A stretch of DNA of 64,000 nt from CAVRXQ01 sp963849105 (GTDB lineage Bacteria > Actinomycetota > Acidimicrobiia > Acidimicrobiales > Bog-793), in the NCBI GenBank assembly GCA_963849105.1, contig CAWKGD010000001.1, forward strand, positions 62,001-126,000. The letters are read 5' to 3'. The first letter of the stretch is position 1; every line of letters starts with the position of its first letter. Position numbers and translations under genes: made by a program. This document shows positions 26,413 through 34,781 of the stretch, piece by piece. A model generated the notes under the pieces. It was not told the DNA's origin and made no database searches. It saw only the letters and a list, made by a program, of their open reading frames with translations.

Positions 26413-27038
26413 ACGCCCACGCGGCCGGGATCGTGCTCGCCGCCGGGGAGGGTCAGCGCTTCGGCGGGCCGAAGGCGCTCGCGCGCCTGTGGGGCGTTCC
26501 GCTCGTCGAGCGCGCGGTCTCGGTGCTGGGGGTGGGCGGTTGCCGGCCGGTCGTCGTGGTGCTGGGGGCGGGCGCCGACGACGTGGTGCGGGAATGCGAC
26601 CTTTCCGGCGCGGAGGTCGTTGTGAACACCGGGTGGTCGACTGGGATCGCGGGCTCTGTCTTGATTGGGCTCGACGCGGCGGAACGTGCCGACGCGGGTG
26701 GGGCGCTCGTGCTGCAAGTCGATCAGCCGCTTGTCACCCCGGTACTGGTTGCTCGCCTGGTGACGGCGTGGCGGGCCGAGAAGAAGTCGGCGGTCGCACG
26801 CTTTGGCGGCGAGGCCGTGAGTCCGGCGCTCATCGACCGAGCACGTTGGGACGAGGTCCGCTCTTCGATGGTCGGGGATCGGGGCGCGAAGTTCGTGCTC
26901 CGGCGGGATCCAGCGCTTTTGGCGCTCGTCGACTGCGACGACGTCGGCGATCCCCGAGATATCGATTCTCCACAGGACTTGGAGGTGATCGCCGCCGACG
27001 CCGGGTGGCGAGAGCTTCTTGGTGACCTTCGTCGCTGA
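26409..27038 (+). CDS. MocA-like molybdenum cofactor cytidylyltransferase
   Basis: A 209-residue MobA-like NTP transferase. The N-terminal nucleotide loop GIVLAAGEGQRFGGPKAL and the metal-binding VLQVDQPLVTP are intact. The NTGWSTGIAGSVLIGL segment is typical of MocA, which converts Mo-molybdopterin to the cytosine dinucleotide form used by many xanthine-dehydrogenase-family enzymes. A MobA role is less likely in this context. GTG start overlapping xdhC by four bases and 23 bases before the large subunit make it part of the operon. Confidence 0.85.
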   Translation: MNAHAAGIVLAAGEGQRFGGPKALARLWGVPLVERAVSVLGVGGCRPVVVVLGAGADDVVRECDLSGAEVVVNTGWSTGIAGSVLIGLDAAERADAGGALVLQVDQPLVTPVLVARLVTAWRAEKKSAVARFGGEAVSPALIDRARWDEVRSSMVGDRGAKFVLRRDPALLALVDCDDVGDPRDIDSPQDLEVIAADAGWRELLGDLRR

Positions 27039-27061
27039 CCGTTCTCCAACCTGGTCGTATC

Positions 27062-29455
27062 GTGTCGCCGGTGAGCACGCTCACGACGATCGAACAAAAG
27101 GGCCGGATCGGTGAGGCGACGCCGCGTATCGACGGGGCGCCGAAGGTCGCGGGCGAGTTCATGTACGCGAGCGATCTCCACCGGGACGGGATGCTGTTCG
27201 GTGCGACTCTGCGTTCTCCGGTTGCGTCGGCGTGTATCCGTGGGGTCGACGTGGCGGCTGCTGCGGCGCTCGATGGCGTCGCGGCCGTCATGGTGTGGAC
27301 CGACATCCCGGGAAAGAACCGGTTCGGTCTGAACTTCGACGACCAGCCCGTGCTGGCCGAAGACGTCGTGCGCTACGTCGGAGAGCCGATCGCCGTCGTC
27401 GCCGCCTCGACGCCTGAGCGCGCCCGCGAGGCGGTGCACCGGATCGAGTTCGACCTCGAGCCCACCGAGGGCGTCTTCGACATGGAGCGTGCCCTCGACG
27501 AGGAAGCGCCGAAGCTCCACGAGTTCGGCAACGTGCTGCGGCACGTGCGCATCGTCCACGGCGAACCGGACTCGGCGACGGCCGACGTCTGGGTCGAGGG
27601 GTACTACGAGACGGGGATGCAGGACCAGGCGGCACTCGGACCCGAAGCAGGCCTCGCGGTGCCGGCCGAGGACGGGGGGGTCGACCTGTACGCCGCGACC
27701 CAGTGGCTGCACGTCGACCGGGAACAGATCGCTCCATGCCTCGGGCTGCCCGACGAGAAGGTCCGGATCCACCTCGCCGGCCTCGGCGGCGCGTTCGGAT
27801 CGCGCGAGGACATTCACATGCAGATCCACGCCTGCCTCCTGGCGCTGCGGACCGGACGGCCGGTGAAGTTCTCCTATGGACGGGAGGAGTCCTTCCACGG
27901 GCACGTGCACCGACACCCGTCGCGCATCTGGATCCGCCACGGCGCGAACCGGGACGGCCGGCTCGTCGCCGTCACCGCGCGTCTGATGTTCGATGGCGGC
28001 GCGTACGCGTCGTCGTCGCCCGCCGTGCTCGGCAACGCGGCGACGTTCGTCGCCGGACCGTACGAGGTGCCGCACGTACGTGTGGAGGGGACGGTCGTCT
28101 TCACGAACAACCCGCCGTGCGGCGCGATGCGGGGATTCGGCGCGCCGCAGGTGTGCTTTGCCCACGAGGCCCAGATGGACAAGCTCGCGGCCGAGCTCGG
28201 CATGGATCCGGTCGGGATCCGGCTCCTGAACGCGTTGTCGGCGGGATCGGTGCTGCCGACCGGTCAGGTCCTTGTCGGCGCGGCGCCCGTGCGCGAGGTG
28301 ATCGAACAGTGCGTCGCGATCCCGCTTCCCGACGAGGATCCGGTCTTCGGCCGGGACGTGATCGGCTATCCCGGCGGGACGGGCAACGTCACGCGGGGCG
28401 AGGGCGTCCGGCGGGGAATCGGATACGCGGTCGGCTACAAGAACGTCGGTTTCAGCGAGGGATTCGACGATGCCGCGGCGGCGCGCGTGACGCTCAGCAC
28501 GAACGATCATCGAGTCGTCGCCGAGGTCTACACGGCGGCGGTCGAGATGGGTCAGGGCCTCTACACGCTCTTGACCCAGATCGCGCGCAGCGAGCTCGGT
28601 GTCGAAGAGGTCGTCATGCACGCGGCGGACACGCTCATCGGCAGCGCGGGATCGACTTCGGCGTCGCGCCAGTCGATGATGGCGGGCGGTGCGGTGAGGA
28701 TGGCCTGCGCGCAAGTCCGCGACGCGCTCGTCGAGCGCGCCCGGGAGCGACTCGGGACCCCCGCGGCGGCGTTCGAGATCGCCGACGGCGCGGTCTGCTC
28801 GGGGGGAGTGCCGCTGCTGCCGCTCGAGGAGCTCGTCGACGAGCCGGTCGAGGCGGAGGTCGAGTACCACCACCGCGCGACTGAGCACTTCGACGAGAAC
28901 GGTCAGGGAGCGGTGCACGCGCACTTCTGTTTCGGGGCCGAGCGCGCGGTCGTCGAGGTCGACGAAGAGACCGGCCTCGTCCGGGTGCTCCAGATCGCGG
29001 CGGCGATCGACGCCGGAAAGGTGATGAATCCGCTCGGCTTCACGGGTCAGATCGAAGGCGGTACCGCCCAGGGAATCGGCTTCGCGCTGACCGAGGAGCT
29101 CGTCCTCCAAGACGGCGCGATCCGCAATCCCTCGTTCACCGACTACCTGATCCCGACGATCCTCGACGCGCCGCAAGTCGTCACCGTCGCGATCGAAGAA
29201 CCGGATGAGGGCGCGCCCTACGGGCTGAAGGGGATCGGCGAGGCACCGACGGTCGTGTCCACCGCCGCGGTGGTCGCCGCGCTGCGCGACGCGACGGGTC
29301 GCGAGCTCAACCGGGCACCGGTGAGCCCCGACGAACTCGTCGGGCTGCGCGGCCCCGCCGTGACCGACGGCCCGCCGCCCGTCCCCGCCGTGCCGGGTCA
29401 GGAACCGGTTCCTTGGTATCACGGCATCCGCTCCGGGCAACAAGAGCTGATGTGA
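27062..29455 (+). CDS. Xanthine dehydrogenase family, molybdopterin-binding large subunit (complex I)
   Basis: A 797-residue Moco-binding catalytic subunit of a three-subunit molybdenum hydroxylase, likely acting on hypoxanthine/xanthine or a related purine. Landmarks are the early HRDGMLFGATLRSP segment, GGAFGSREDIHMQ, GAMRGFGAPQ with the substrate-orienting Arg, EMGQGLYTLLTQIA, and the C-terminal GLKGIGEAPT carrying the catalytic Glu. No CODH-type selenium/copper Cys loop is present. GTG start. FAD and Fe-S subunits follow directly, giving the order large-medium-small. Confidence 0.9.
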   Translation: MSPVSTLTTIEQKGRIGEATPRIDGAPKVAGEFMYASDLHRDGMLFGATLRSPVASACIRGVDVAAAAALDGVAAVMVWTDIPGKNRFGLNFDDQPVLAEDVVRYVGEPIAVVAASTPERAREAVHRIEFDLEPTEGVFDMERALDEEAPKLHEFGNVLRHVRIVHGEPDSATADVWVEGYYETGMQDQAALGPEAGLAVPAEDGGVDLYAATQWLHVDREQIAPCLGLPDEKVRIHLAGLGGAFGSREDIHMQIHACLLALRTGRPVKFSYGREESFHGHVHRHPSRIWIRHGANRDGRLVAVTARLMFDGGAYASSSPAVLGNAATFVAGPYEVPHVRVEGTVVFTNNPPCGAMRGFGAPQVCFAHEAQMDKLAAELGMDPVGIRLLNALSAGSVLPTGQVLVGAAPVREVIEQCVAIPLPDEDPVFGRDVIGYPGGTGNVTRGEGVRRGIGYAVGYKNVGFSEGFDDAAAARVTLSTNDHRVVAEVYTAAVEMGQGLYTLLTQIARSELGVEEVVMHAADTLIGSAGSTSASRQSMMAGGAVRMACAQVRDALVERARERLGTPAAAFEIADGAVCSGGVPLLPLEELVDEPVEAEVEYHHRATEHFDENGQGAVHAHFCFGAERAVVEVDEETGLVRVLQIAAAIDAGKVMNPLGFTGQIEGGTAQGIGFALTEELVLQDGAIRNPSFTDYLIPTILDAPQVVTVAIEEPDEGAPYGLKGIGEAPTVVSTAAVVAALRDATGRELNRAPVSPDELVGLRGPAVTDGPPPVPAVPGQEPVPWYHGIRSGQQELM

Positions 29456-29483
29456 CACCGGCGACGAGCGGGACCGAGTTCTG

Positions 29484-30353
29484 ATGTTCCTCCAGCCGCA
29501 CGGCCTTGCCGATGCGCTCGCGGCGCGCGCCGAGTACGGCGACGCGGTCGCGCTGCAGGGCGGCACCGACGTCTACGTCGAGGTGAACTTCGGCCGGCTC
29601 CGCCCCGTCTCGATCCTCGATCTCGGACGGGTCGACGAGCTGCGGGGGATCGCCCGCGACAACGGCATGGTGCGGATCGGCGCCGGGGCGACGTACCACG
29701 AGATGATCGGCGCGCTCGGCGACGACGCGCCGGCACTCGTCATCGCCTCGCGCACGGTCGGATCCCCGCCGATCCGCAACCGGGGGACGATCGGCGGCAA
29801 CCTGGGCTCTGCTTCGCCGGCTGGCGACTGCCACCCGCCGCTGCTCGCCGCCGGCGCGACCGTCGAGCTCGCCTCCTCTAATGCGACCCGCTTTGTGCCG
29901 GCCGAGGAGTTCTTCGTCGGTCCGAAGCGCAGTGTGCTCGCCGCGGACGAGGTGATCGTCGCGGTGCACCTGGCGCGCGCGACCGGCCCGCAGAGCTTCT
30001 CGAAGGTCGGCGTGCGGAACGCGATGGTCATCGCGGTCTGCTCGTTTGCGATCGCCCTCCACGCTGAGTCCGGGCGTGTCGGGACGGGGATCGGCTCCGC
30101 CGGGCCGGTCCCGCTTCGCGCCCGCGACGCGGAGCAGTTCTTGGAGGGTCACCTCGACGAGAGCGGACGGTGGCAGTCCCGGGCTCCGCTCGAAGAGAGC
30201 GCCGTCCGGCACTTCGGCGAGCTCGTCGCCGCCGGCGCGCGACCGATCGACGACGTGCGGGGCACCGCGGCATATCGCCGGCACGCGCTCGGGGTGCTCG
30301 CCGGACGGTCGCTCACCTGGTGCTGGGACGAGTTCCGCGGGGTGTCGCGATGA
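29484..30353 (+). CDS. Xanthine dehydrogenase family, FAD-binding subunit (complex I)
   Basis: A 289-residue FAD subunit (CoxM/XdhB type) passing electrons from the Fe-S clusters to the acceptor. Both flavin motifs are intact: ALQGGTDVYVEV and RGTIGGNLGSASPAGD. The C-terminal CO-dehydrogenase flavoprotein domain follows (GTGIGSAGPVPLRARDAE). ATG start 28 bases after the large subunit; ATGA overlap with the Fe-S subunit. Confidence 0.92.
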   Translation: MFLQPHGLADALAARAEYGDAVALQGGTDVYVEVNFGRLRPVSILDLGRVDELRGIARDNGMVRIGAGATYHEMIGALGDDAPALVIASRTVGSPPIRNRGTIGGNLGSASPAGDCHPPLLAAGATVELASSNATRFVPAEEFFVGPKRSVLAADEVIVAVHLARATGPQSFSKVGVRNAMVIAVCSFAIALHAESGRVGTGIGSAGPVPLRARDAEQFLEGHLDESGRWQSRAPLEESAVRHFGELVAAGARPIDDVRGTAAYRRHALGVLAGRSLTWCWDEFRGVSR

Positions 30354-30817
30354 GGGTGAGGTGCACGGTGAACGGCCGGCTGGAGAGCGTCGAGCTCGCC
30401 GAGTTCGAGAGCCTCCTCCAGCTGCTACGGGACCACCTCGGGCTCACCGGGACGAAGAACGCCTGCGAGCAGGGGGAGTGCGGCTCGTGCTCGGTCTTTC
30501 TGGACGGGGTGCTCGTCTGTTCCTGCCTCGTCGGCGCCGGTCAGGCCGAAGGGCGGGCGGTGACGACGATCGAGGGGATCTCCGACGGCGCGGTCCTCAA
30601 CGCGGTCCAGTCCGCGTTCGTTCAGGCCGGCGCGGTCCAGTGCGGCTTTTGTACCCCCGGGCTCGTGATGAGCGCCCAGGACCTCTTGCAGCGCATCCCC
30701 GACCCTGACGACGATGAGATCCGCGAGGCGCTCGCCGGCAATCTCTGTCGCTGCACGGGCTATCAAAAGATCATCGACGCGGTGCACGAGGCGGCTCGCG
30801 CCACGACCGTCCCCTAG
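30350..30817 (+). CDS. Xanthine dehydrogenase family, [2Fe-2S] subunit (complex I)
   Basis: A 155-residue two-cluster ferredoxin subunit. All eight ligands are present: CEQGECGSC plus the downstream VCSC for the first cluster, QCGFC and LCRC for the second. Length and order match the CoxS/XdhC-type small subunits. Starts ATG 30350 inside the FAD gene stop and ends the plus-strand operon, 33 bases from the facing carbamate kinase gene. It is the intact reference for the Cys-less paralogue at the window end. Confidence 0.94.
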   Translation: MRVRCTVNGRLESVELAEFESLLQLLRDHLGLTGTKNACEQGECGSCSVFLDGVLVCSCLVGAGQAEGRAVTTIEGISDGAVLNAVQSAFVQAGAVQCGFCTPGLVMSAQDLLQRIPDPDDDEIREALAGNLCRCTGYQKIIDAVHEAARATTVP

Positions 30818-30850
30818 AAAGACGGCGCGCCGGACGGGCGGCCCGCCTCC

Positions 30851-31801
30851 TCACTCCAGGCTGAAGTGCGTCCCGGTCCTTCCGGCGAGTGCCGCCTCGA
30901 CGTTCGGCGGGTCGGTGACGATCGCCCGTCCGCCGGTGTTTTCGAGGTACTCGACGATCGCCTCCACCTTCGGCTGCATGCTCCCCTTCGCGAAGTGGGT
31001 CCCTTGCGCAAGGTACCGCTTCGCCTCGGCGAGACTCAGGTGGTCGACGAAGGACTCCTCAGGTGTGCCGAAGTTCAGCGCCACCTTCTCGACGGCCGTT
31101 GTGATCAGGAAAAGATCGGCGCGCAGGATCTGCGCGAGCAAAGAGCAGCCGAGATCCTTGTCGATGACGGCTTCGACACCGTGCAGGTCGCCCGATTCGT
31201 CGGTGACGACGGGGATCCCACCTCCGCCGACCGCGACGACGATCGCCCCGGCCTCGACGAGTGAACGAATCGCATCGATCTCGACGATCCGCACGGGCCG
31301 CGGCGAGGCGACGACGCGGCGCCAGCCACGGTTCGCGTCCTCGACAACATCCCAGCCGTTTTCGTCGTGCCGGCGACGGGCCTCATCCGCGTCCATGAAC
31401 GAGCCGATCGGTTTGGACGGGTGCGTGAAGGCCGGGTCATCGCGGCCGACCTCGGTCTGGGTGACGACCGCCGCGACGGGCCGCTCGAGGCCGCGCCGGC
31501 GCAGCACGTTGTCGAGGTTCTGAGCGAGCGCGTAGCCGATCGCGCCCTGCGTGTCGGCGCCGCACGCGTCGAGGGGCACCTCGTGGAGCTCGTGTGCGGC
31601 GAGCTCGGAGCGGCGGAGGATGAAGCCCACCTGCGGCCCGTTGCCGTGGCCGATGATGACGTTCCAGCCGTCGGCGATCATCGAGGCGACGTGCTCGGTC
31701 GTCTCGTGCGCGGCGATGTACTGGTCGCGGACCGCCTGGTGCATGCGGTCCTTGATGAGGGAGTTGCCGCCGATCGCGATGACCGCGAGCCCCTTCGCCA
31801 T
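30851..31801 (-). CDS. arcC: Carbamate kinase (ArcC/YqeA type)
   Basis: Makes ATP from carbamoyl phosphate and ADP, releasing ammonia and CO2. The 316 residues fit the family. The N-terminal phosphate loop is VIAIGGNSLIKD; IIGHGNGPQVGFILRR, VAVGGGGIPVV and AVIDKDLGCSLLA are all conserved. It is the last gene of a seven-gene minus-strand operon, 12 bases after the YgeW-like gene. No arginine deiminase is present, so carbamoyl phosphate probably comes from the adjacent transcarbamoylases acting on ureido compounds. Confidence 0.95.
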   Translation of the reverse strand: MAKGLAVIAIGGNSLIKDRMHQAVRDQYIAAHETTEHVASMIADGWNVIIGHGNGPQVGFILRRSELAAHELHEVPLDACGADTQGAIGYALAQNLDNVLRRRGLERPVAAVVTQTEVGRDDPAFTHPSKPIGSFMDADEARRRHDENGWDVVEDANRGWRRVVASPRPVRIVEIDAIRSLVEAGAIVVAVGGGGIPVVTDESGDLHGVEAVIDKDLGCSLLAQILRADLFLITTAVEKVALNFGTPEESFVDHLSLAEAKRYLAQGTHFAKGSMQPKVEAIVEYLENTGGRAIVTDPPNVEAALAGRTGTHFSLE

Positions 31802-31813
31802 TGCGATCGACCC

Positions 31814-32791
31814 CTAGCTCATCGTCAGTGCCATCACGGCCTTCTGGCCGTGGAGGCGGTTCTCTGCTTGGTCGTAGACGGCGGAACGCGGCCCGTCGAT
31901 CACCGCGTCGGTCACCTCGACGTTGCGGTCGGCCGGCAACGGGTGCATGAAGATCGCGTCGTCGGACGCGGTCCCGATCCTTTTCTCATCGGTGATCCAC
32001 GACGCGTACTTCTCGGTGAGGCGCGTGCCCTCGTCCTCGTCGGTGGTCGTCAAAAGCGCTCCCCAGCTCTTCGCGTAGACGACGTCGGTTCCCGCGATGC
32101 CGGTGTCGAAATCGTCGAGCTCTTCGAAGCTGCAGTGCGATCGGCGGGCCTCTTCCTTGGCGCGGCCGACGAGGTCGCCCATCAACGCGAACTCGGGGGG
32201 ATGCACGAGGCGCACATTCATGCCGAAGCGCGGCAGCAAGAGCATCAGGCTTTGCGGCACGCTGATCGGCTTCTGGTAGCTCGACGCGCACGCCCAGCTG
32301 ATCGTCGCCGTTCTGCCCCGGGGGTCCCCGAATCGCTCGATGATCGTCATCAGGTCGGCGAGCGCCTGGTGGGGGTGGAAGACGTCGCACTGCATGTTCA
32401 GCACCGGAACCCTGCTCGCTTCGGCGACCTCCCGGATGTAGGCGTTGCCCTTCTGCCAATCGATGTAGCGGATCGCGATGCCGTCGTTGTAGCGGCCGAG
32501 GATCTCCCCGATCTCCTTAGAGGTGTCGCCATGGGCGATCTGGGTTGTGCGGCTTTCGATGAACTGGGCGTGCCCACCGAGCTGGGCCATGCCGGCCTCG
32601 AAGGAGGTCCGCGTCCGCGTGCTCGGGAAGAAAAAGAGCATCGCGAGCACCTTGTCCCTCAAGTACGGATGCGGTTTGTTCAGCGCGCGATCACGTTTCA
32701 GTTCGAACGCGACATCGAGGAGCGTGTCGATCTCGTCCTTCGTCCATTCGCTGAAGTCGATCGCGTCGCGGCCGCGGAGGTCGGTCTGCAT
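31814..32791 (-). CDS. YgeW-like carbamoyltransferase (ornithine/aspartate transcarbamoylase superfamily)
   Basis: Transcarbamoylase with the carbamoyl-phosphate loop FPSTRTRTSFEAGM. The downstream blocks TQIAHGDTSKE, NMQCDVFHPHQALADL, SWACASSYQKPISVPQ, RFGMNVRLVHP and VVYAKSWG are those I recall for E. coli YgeW rather than ornithine or aspartate enzymes. HPLPADRNVEV occupies the acceptor-loop position. It is 325 residues, shorter than E. coli YgeW at nearly 400. YgeW works in anaerobic purine/urate breakdown, where a ureido product is thought to donate carbamoyl to phosphate. Adjacent carbamate kinase supports the phosphorolytic direction. The exact acceptor is inferred. Confidence 0.82.
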   Translation of the reverse strand: MQTDLRGRDAIDFSEWTKDEIDTLLDVAFELKRDRALNKPHPYLRDKVLAMLFFFPSTRTRTSFEAGMAQLGGHAQFIESRTTQIAHGDTSKEIGEILGRYNDGIAIRYIDWQKGNAYIREVAEASRVPVLNMQCDVFHPHQALADLMTIIERFGDPRGRTATISWACASSYQKPISVPQSLMLLLPRFGMNVRLVHPPEFALMGDLVGRAKEEARRSHCSFEELDDFDTGIAGTDVVYAKSWGALLTTTDEDEGTRLTEKYASWITDEKRIGTASDDAIFMHPLPADRNVEVTDAVIDGPRSAVYDQAENRLHGQKAVMALTMS

Positions 32792-32799
32792 CTGACCTC

Positions 32800-33750
32800 C
32801 TATTCCGCTGCGCCGAGAACGAGCGCGAGCAGGGCCATGCGCATCACGACGCCGTTGTACGCCTCGAACCAGTAGCGGGCATGACGGGTGTCGTCGACGT
32901 CGGGGGACAGCTCATCCATCCGCGGCAGCGAGTGCAGCACGATCGCGCTTGACTTGCCCTTCGATCCGAGCAGTTCGCGTGTCACCCGGTATTCGGGCGG
33001 CGTGAGACCGTGCTCGCGCGGCGCGTCGACTGACTTCGTGTAGTCGGGTTGGACGACCGGCTCCATGTAGATCACGTCCGCATCTGCGATCGCCTTCTCG
33101 ACGCTTTCGACCTCGCGGTAGTGGACGTTGCGCGCGTCGAGCTCGGCACGGAAATCCGGCAGCAATGACATATCTTCTGGGTGGACGAGCGACGCCTCCA
33201 TGTCGAAGCGGGACATCGCATAGAGAATTGAGTGCATCGTGCGCATCCGCATGTCGCCGACGCACAGCACGTGCAGCCCGTCGAGCCGGCCTTTGTCCTT
33301 CCAGATCGTGTACAGGTCGGTGAGCACCTGGGTGGGGTGCTCTCCCCAGCCGTCGCCGCAGTTGATGACCGGTATCGACGCCCACTTCGCGGCTTCCGCC
33401 GGCGCCCCCTGCTCGAAGTGGCGCATCGCGATGACGTCGCCGTAGTACTCGAGCATGTGGACGGTGTCCTTCAGGCTCTCCTGGTAGAAGTCACCGGCGC
33501 GCGTCATCTTCGCGTCGGCGAAGCCGAGCACGTGCCCGCCGAGGCGGTGCATCGCCGCTTCGGTCGCGAGACGCGTGCGCGTGCTCGGCTGGTAGAAGGC
33601 GGTGAGCAACGTTTTCGATTTGAGCAGCTCGCCGTTCTCACGCTTCTCTGCGTACGGTGCGAGCTCGTCTGCGACGCGGAAGATCTCGAAGTACTCGTCG
33701 CGTTCGAAGTCCTTGAGCGAAAGAATGTCGCGTCCCTTGAAGCTTCTCAT
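32800..33750 (-). CDS. Aspartate-carbamoyltransferase-like enzyme, catabolic paralogue
   Basis: A 316-residue PyrB-fold transcarbamoylase. The carbamoyl-phosphate loop QPSTRTRLATEAAM and the GDGWGEHPTQVLTDLYTI, SLKDT and HSLPRMDELSPDVDDT segments are present. In E. coli PyrB the aspartate-binding segment reads YMTRVQKER; here it reads YMEPVVQPDY, without the conserved Arg at that place. The acceptor may therefore not be aspartate. It lies between an LLM oxidoreductase (ATGA overlap) and the YgeW-like gene, with no pyrimidine-synthesis genes nearby. A housekeeping pyrB is the alternative, but context favours catabolism. Confidence 0.75.
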   Translation of the reverse strand: MRSFKGRDILSLKDFERDEYFEIFRVADELAPYAEKRENGELLKSKTLLTAFYQPSTRTRLATEAAMHRLGGHVLGFADAKMTRAGDFYQESLKDTVHMLEYYGDVIAMRHFEQGAPAEAAKWASIPVINCGDGWGEHPTQVLTDLYTIWKDKGRLDGLHVLCVGDMRMRTMHSILYAMSRFDMEASLVHPEDMSLLPDFRAELDARNVHYREVESVEKAIADADVIYMEPVVQPDYTKSVDAPREHGLTPPEYRVTRELLGSKGKSSAIVLHSLPRMDELSPDVDDTRHARYWFEAYNGVVMRMALLALVLGAAE

Positions 33751-34781
33751 CGTGAAATCTCCTTGTGTGTAGATGCTGCGGGCGTCGCTGCGCTTTGGCC
33801 AAATGTGTCGATCATCAAGCGGACGTCGTCGCCGAGCGGGTACAAGATCGGACAGGTCGCCCCGGCTTCGACGTACTCTTCAACCTTTTTCCGGCACTCC
33901 TCGGCCGTCCCGGCCGCGCAGATCATCTGCACCGCATCGTCGGGGACGAGACGCATCGCTTTGTGGATCTCCTCGGGACCCGCCGGCCAGGTCAGCTCGT
34001 TGCCGATCGCTGCGATGAGAGCGGGGTCGACACCGCTCGCTTTCATGATGTGTGGCTGCTGGCCGAGGTACTGGGTGAGGAGTTCACGCGCCCGGTCGAG
34101 CGCCAGGTCGCGGTCCTCGTCGAGCGAGCAGACGACGAGCTGGGGGCGGTCGATCTCTTCGACCGAGCGGCCGGCGCGCTGGGCACCGACGGCGAGGTGC
34201 TCCATCGCGCGCGTTGTGTAGTCCGGGCTCACCATGTAGTTGAGGACGACGCCGTCGCCGACCTCGGCGGCGAGCTCCATCATCTGCATGCCCGTCGCCC
34301 CGACGTAGATCGGCACGTGCTTCGGGGAACGGTCGCCGTGGACGATGTCGATCTCGACATCGTCGAGGTGGACGAACTCACCGTGGTAGGTGACGCGCTC
34401 CATCTGCAAGAGGCGGCGTGTCGCTTCGACGACCTCGCGCATCGCGCGCAACGGGCGCCGGCGGTCGACACCGACTTTTGTGGCGAGCGGCTCCCACCAG
34501 GCGCCGAGACCGCAGATGACGCGGCCCGGCGCGAGCTCGTCCAGGGTGGCGAAGGTCGCGGCGAGCAGACCGACGTTGCGGGTCCAGATCGGGATGACCC
34601 CCGAGGCCACTTTGATCCGCTCCGTCACCGCGGCGTACGCGGCCATCGGCACCGTCGCCTCCCGCACGAGGCGGCTTTCTGCCTGCCACACCGCTTCGAA
34701 GCCGCGTTCCTCGGCGTACTGGGAGTAGGCCATGCCGTCGCGGATCGGGTGCAGGTCCTGGAGATACAGCGCCGTCCTCAT
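33747..34781 (-). CDS. LLM-class flavin/F420-dependent oxidoreductase
   Basis: TIM-barrel luciferase-like protein of 344 residues. AEERGFEAVWQAES near the N-terminus, VASGVIPIWTRNVGLLAATFATLDELAPGR (read in parts) and GLGAWWEP are typical of F420-dependent members, and PIYVGATGMQMMELAAEVGDG follows. A flavin-dependent monooxygenase of RutA type belongs to the same fold and cannot be excluded. ATG 34781 is preferred (GGAG site); an in-frame extension upstream lies inside the SsnA-like gene. It is embedded between the SsnA-like and carbamoyltransferase genes with ATGA overlaps at both ends. A role in a redox step of ring reduction or oxidation is an inference. Confidence 0.8.
   Translation of the reverse strand: MRTALYLQDLHPIRDGMAYSQYAEERGFEAVWQAESRLVREATVPMAAYAAVTERIKVASGVIPIWTRNVGLLAATFATLDELAPGRVICGLGAWWEPLATKVGVDRRRPLRAMREVVEATRRLLQMERVTYHGEFVHLDDVEIDIVHGDRSPKHVPIYVGATGMQMMELAAEVGDGVVLNYMVSPDYTTRAMEHLAVGAQRAGRSVEEIDRPQLVVCSLDEDRDLALDRARELLTQYLGQQPHIMKASGVDPALIAAIGNELTWPAGPEEIHKAMRLVPDDAVQMICAAGTAEECRKKVEEYVEAGATCPILYPLGDDVRLMIDTFGQSAATPAASTHKEISR

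Noticed and set aside
26723..29566. 947-codon minus-strand open frame opposite the xanthine dehydrogenase operon
   Set aside because: Arg/Asp/His-rich composition typical of antisense frames in GC-rich coding DNA; the plus strand has clear protein motifs.
31814..32791. Ornithine carbamoyltransferase of an arginine deiminase pathway
   Set aside because: No arginine deiminase or arginine transporter nearby, and the conserved blocks are those of YgeW rather than ArcB.
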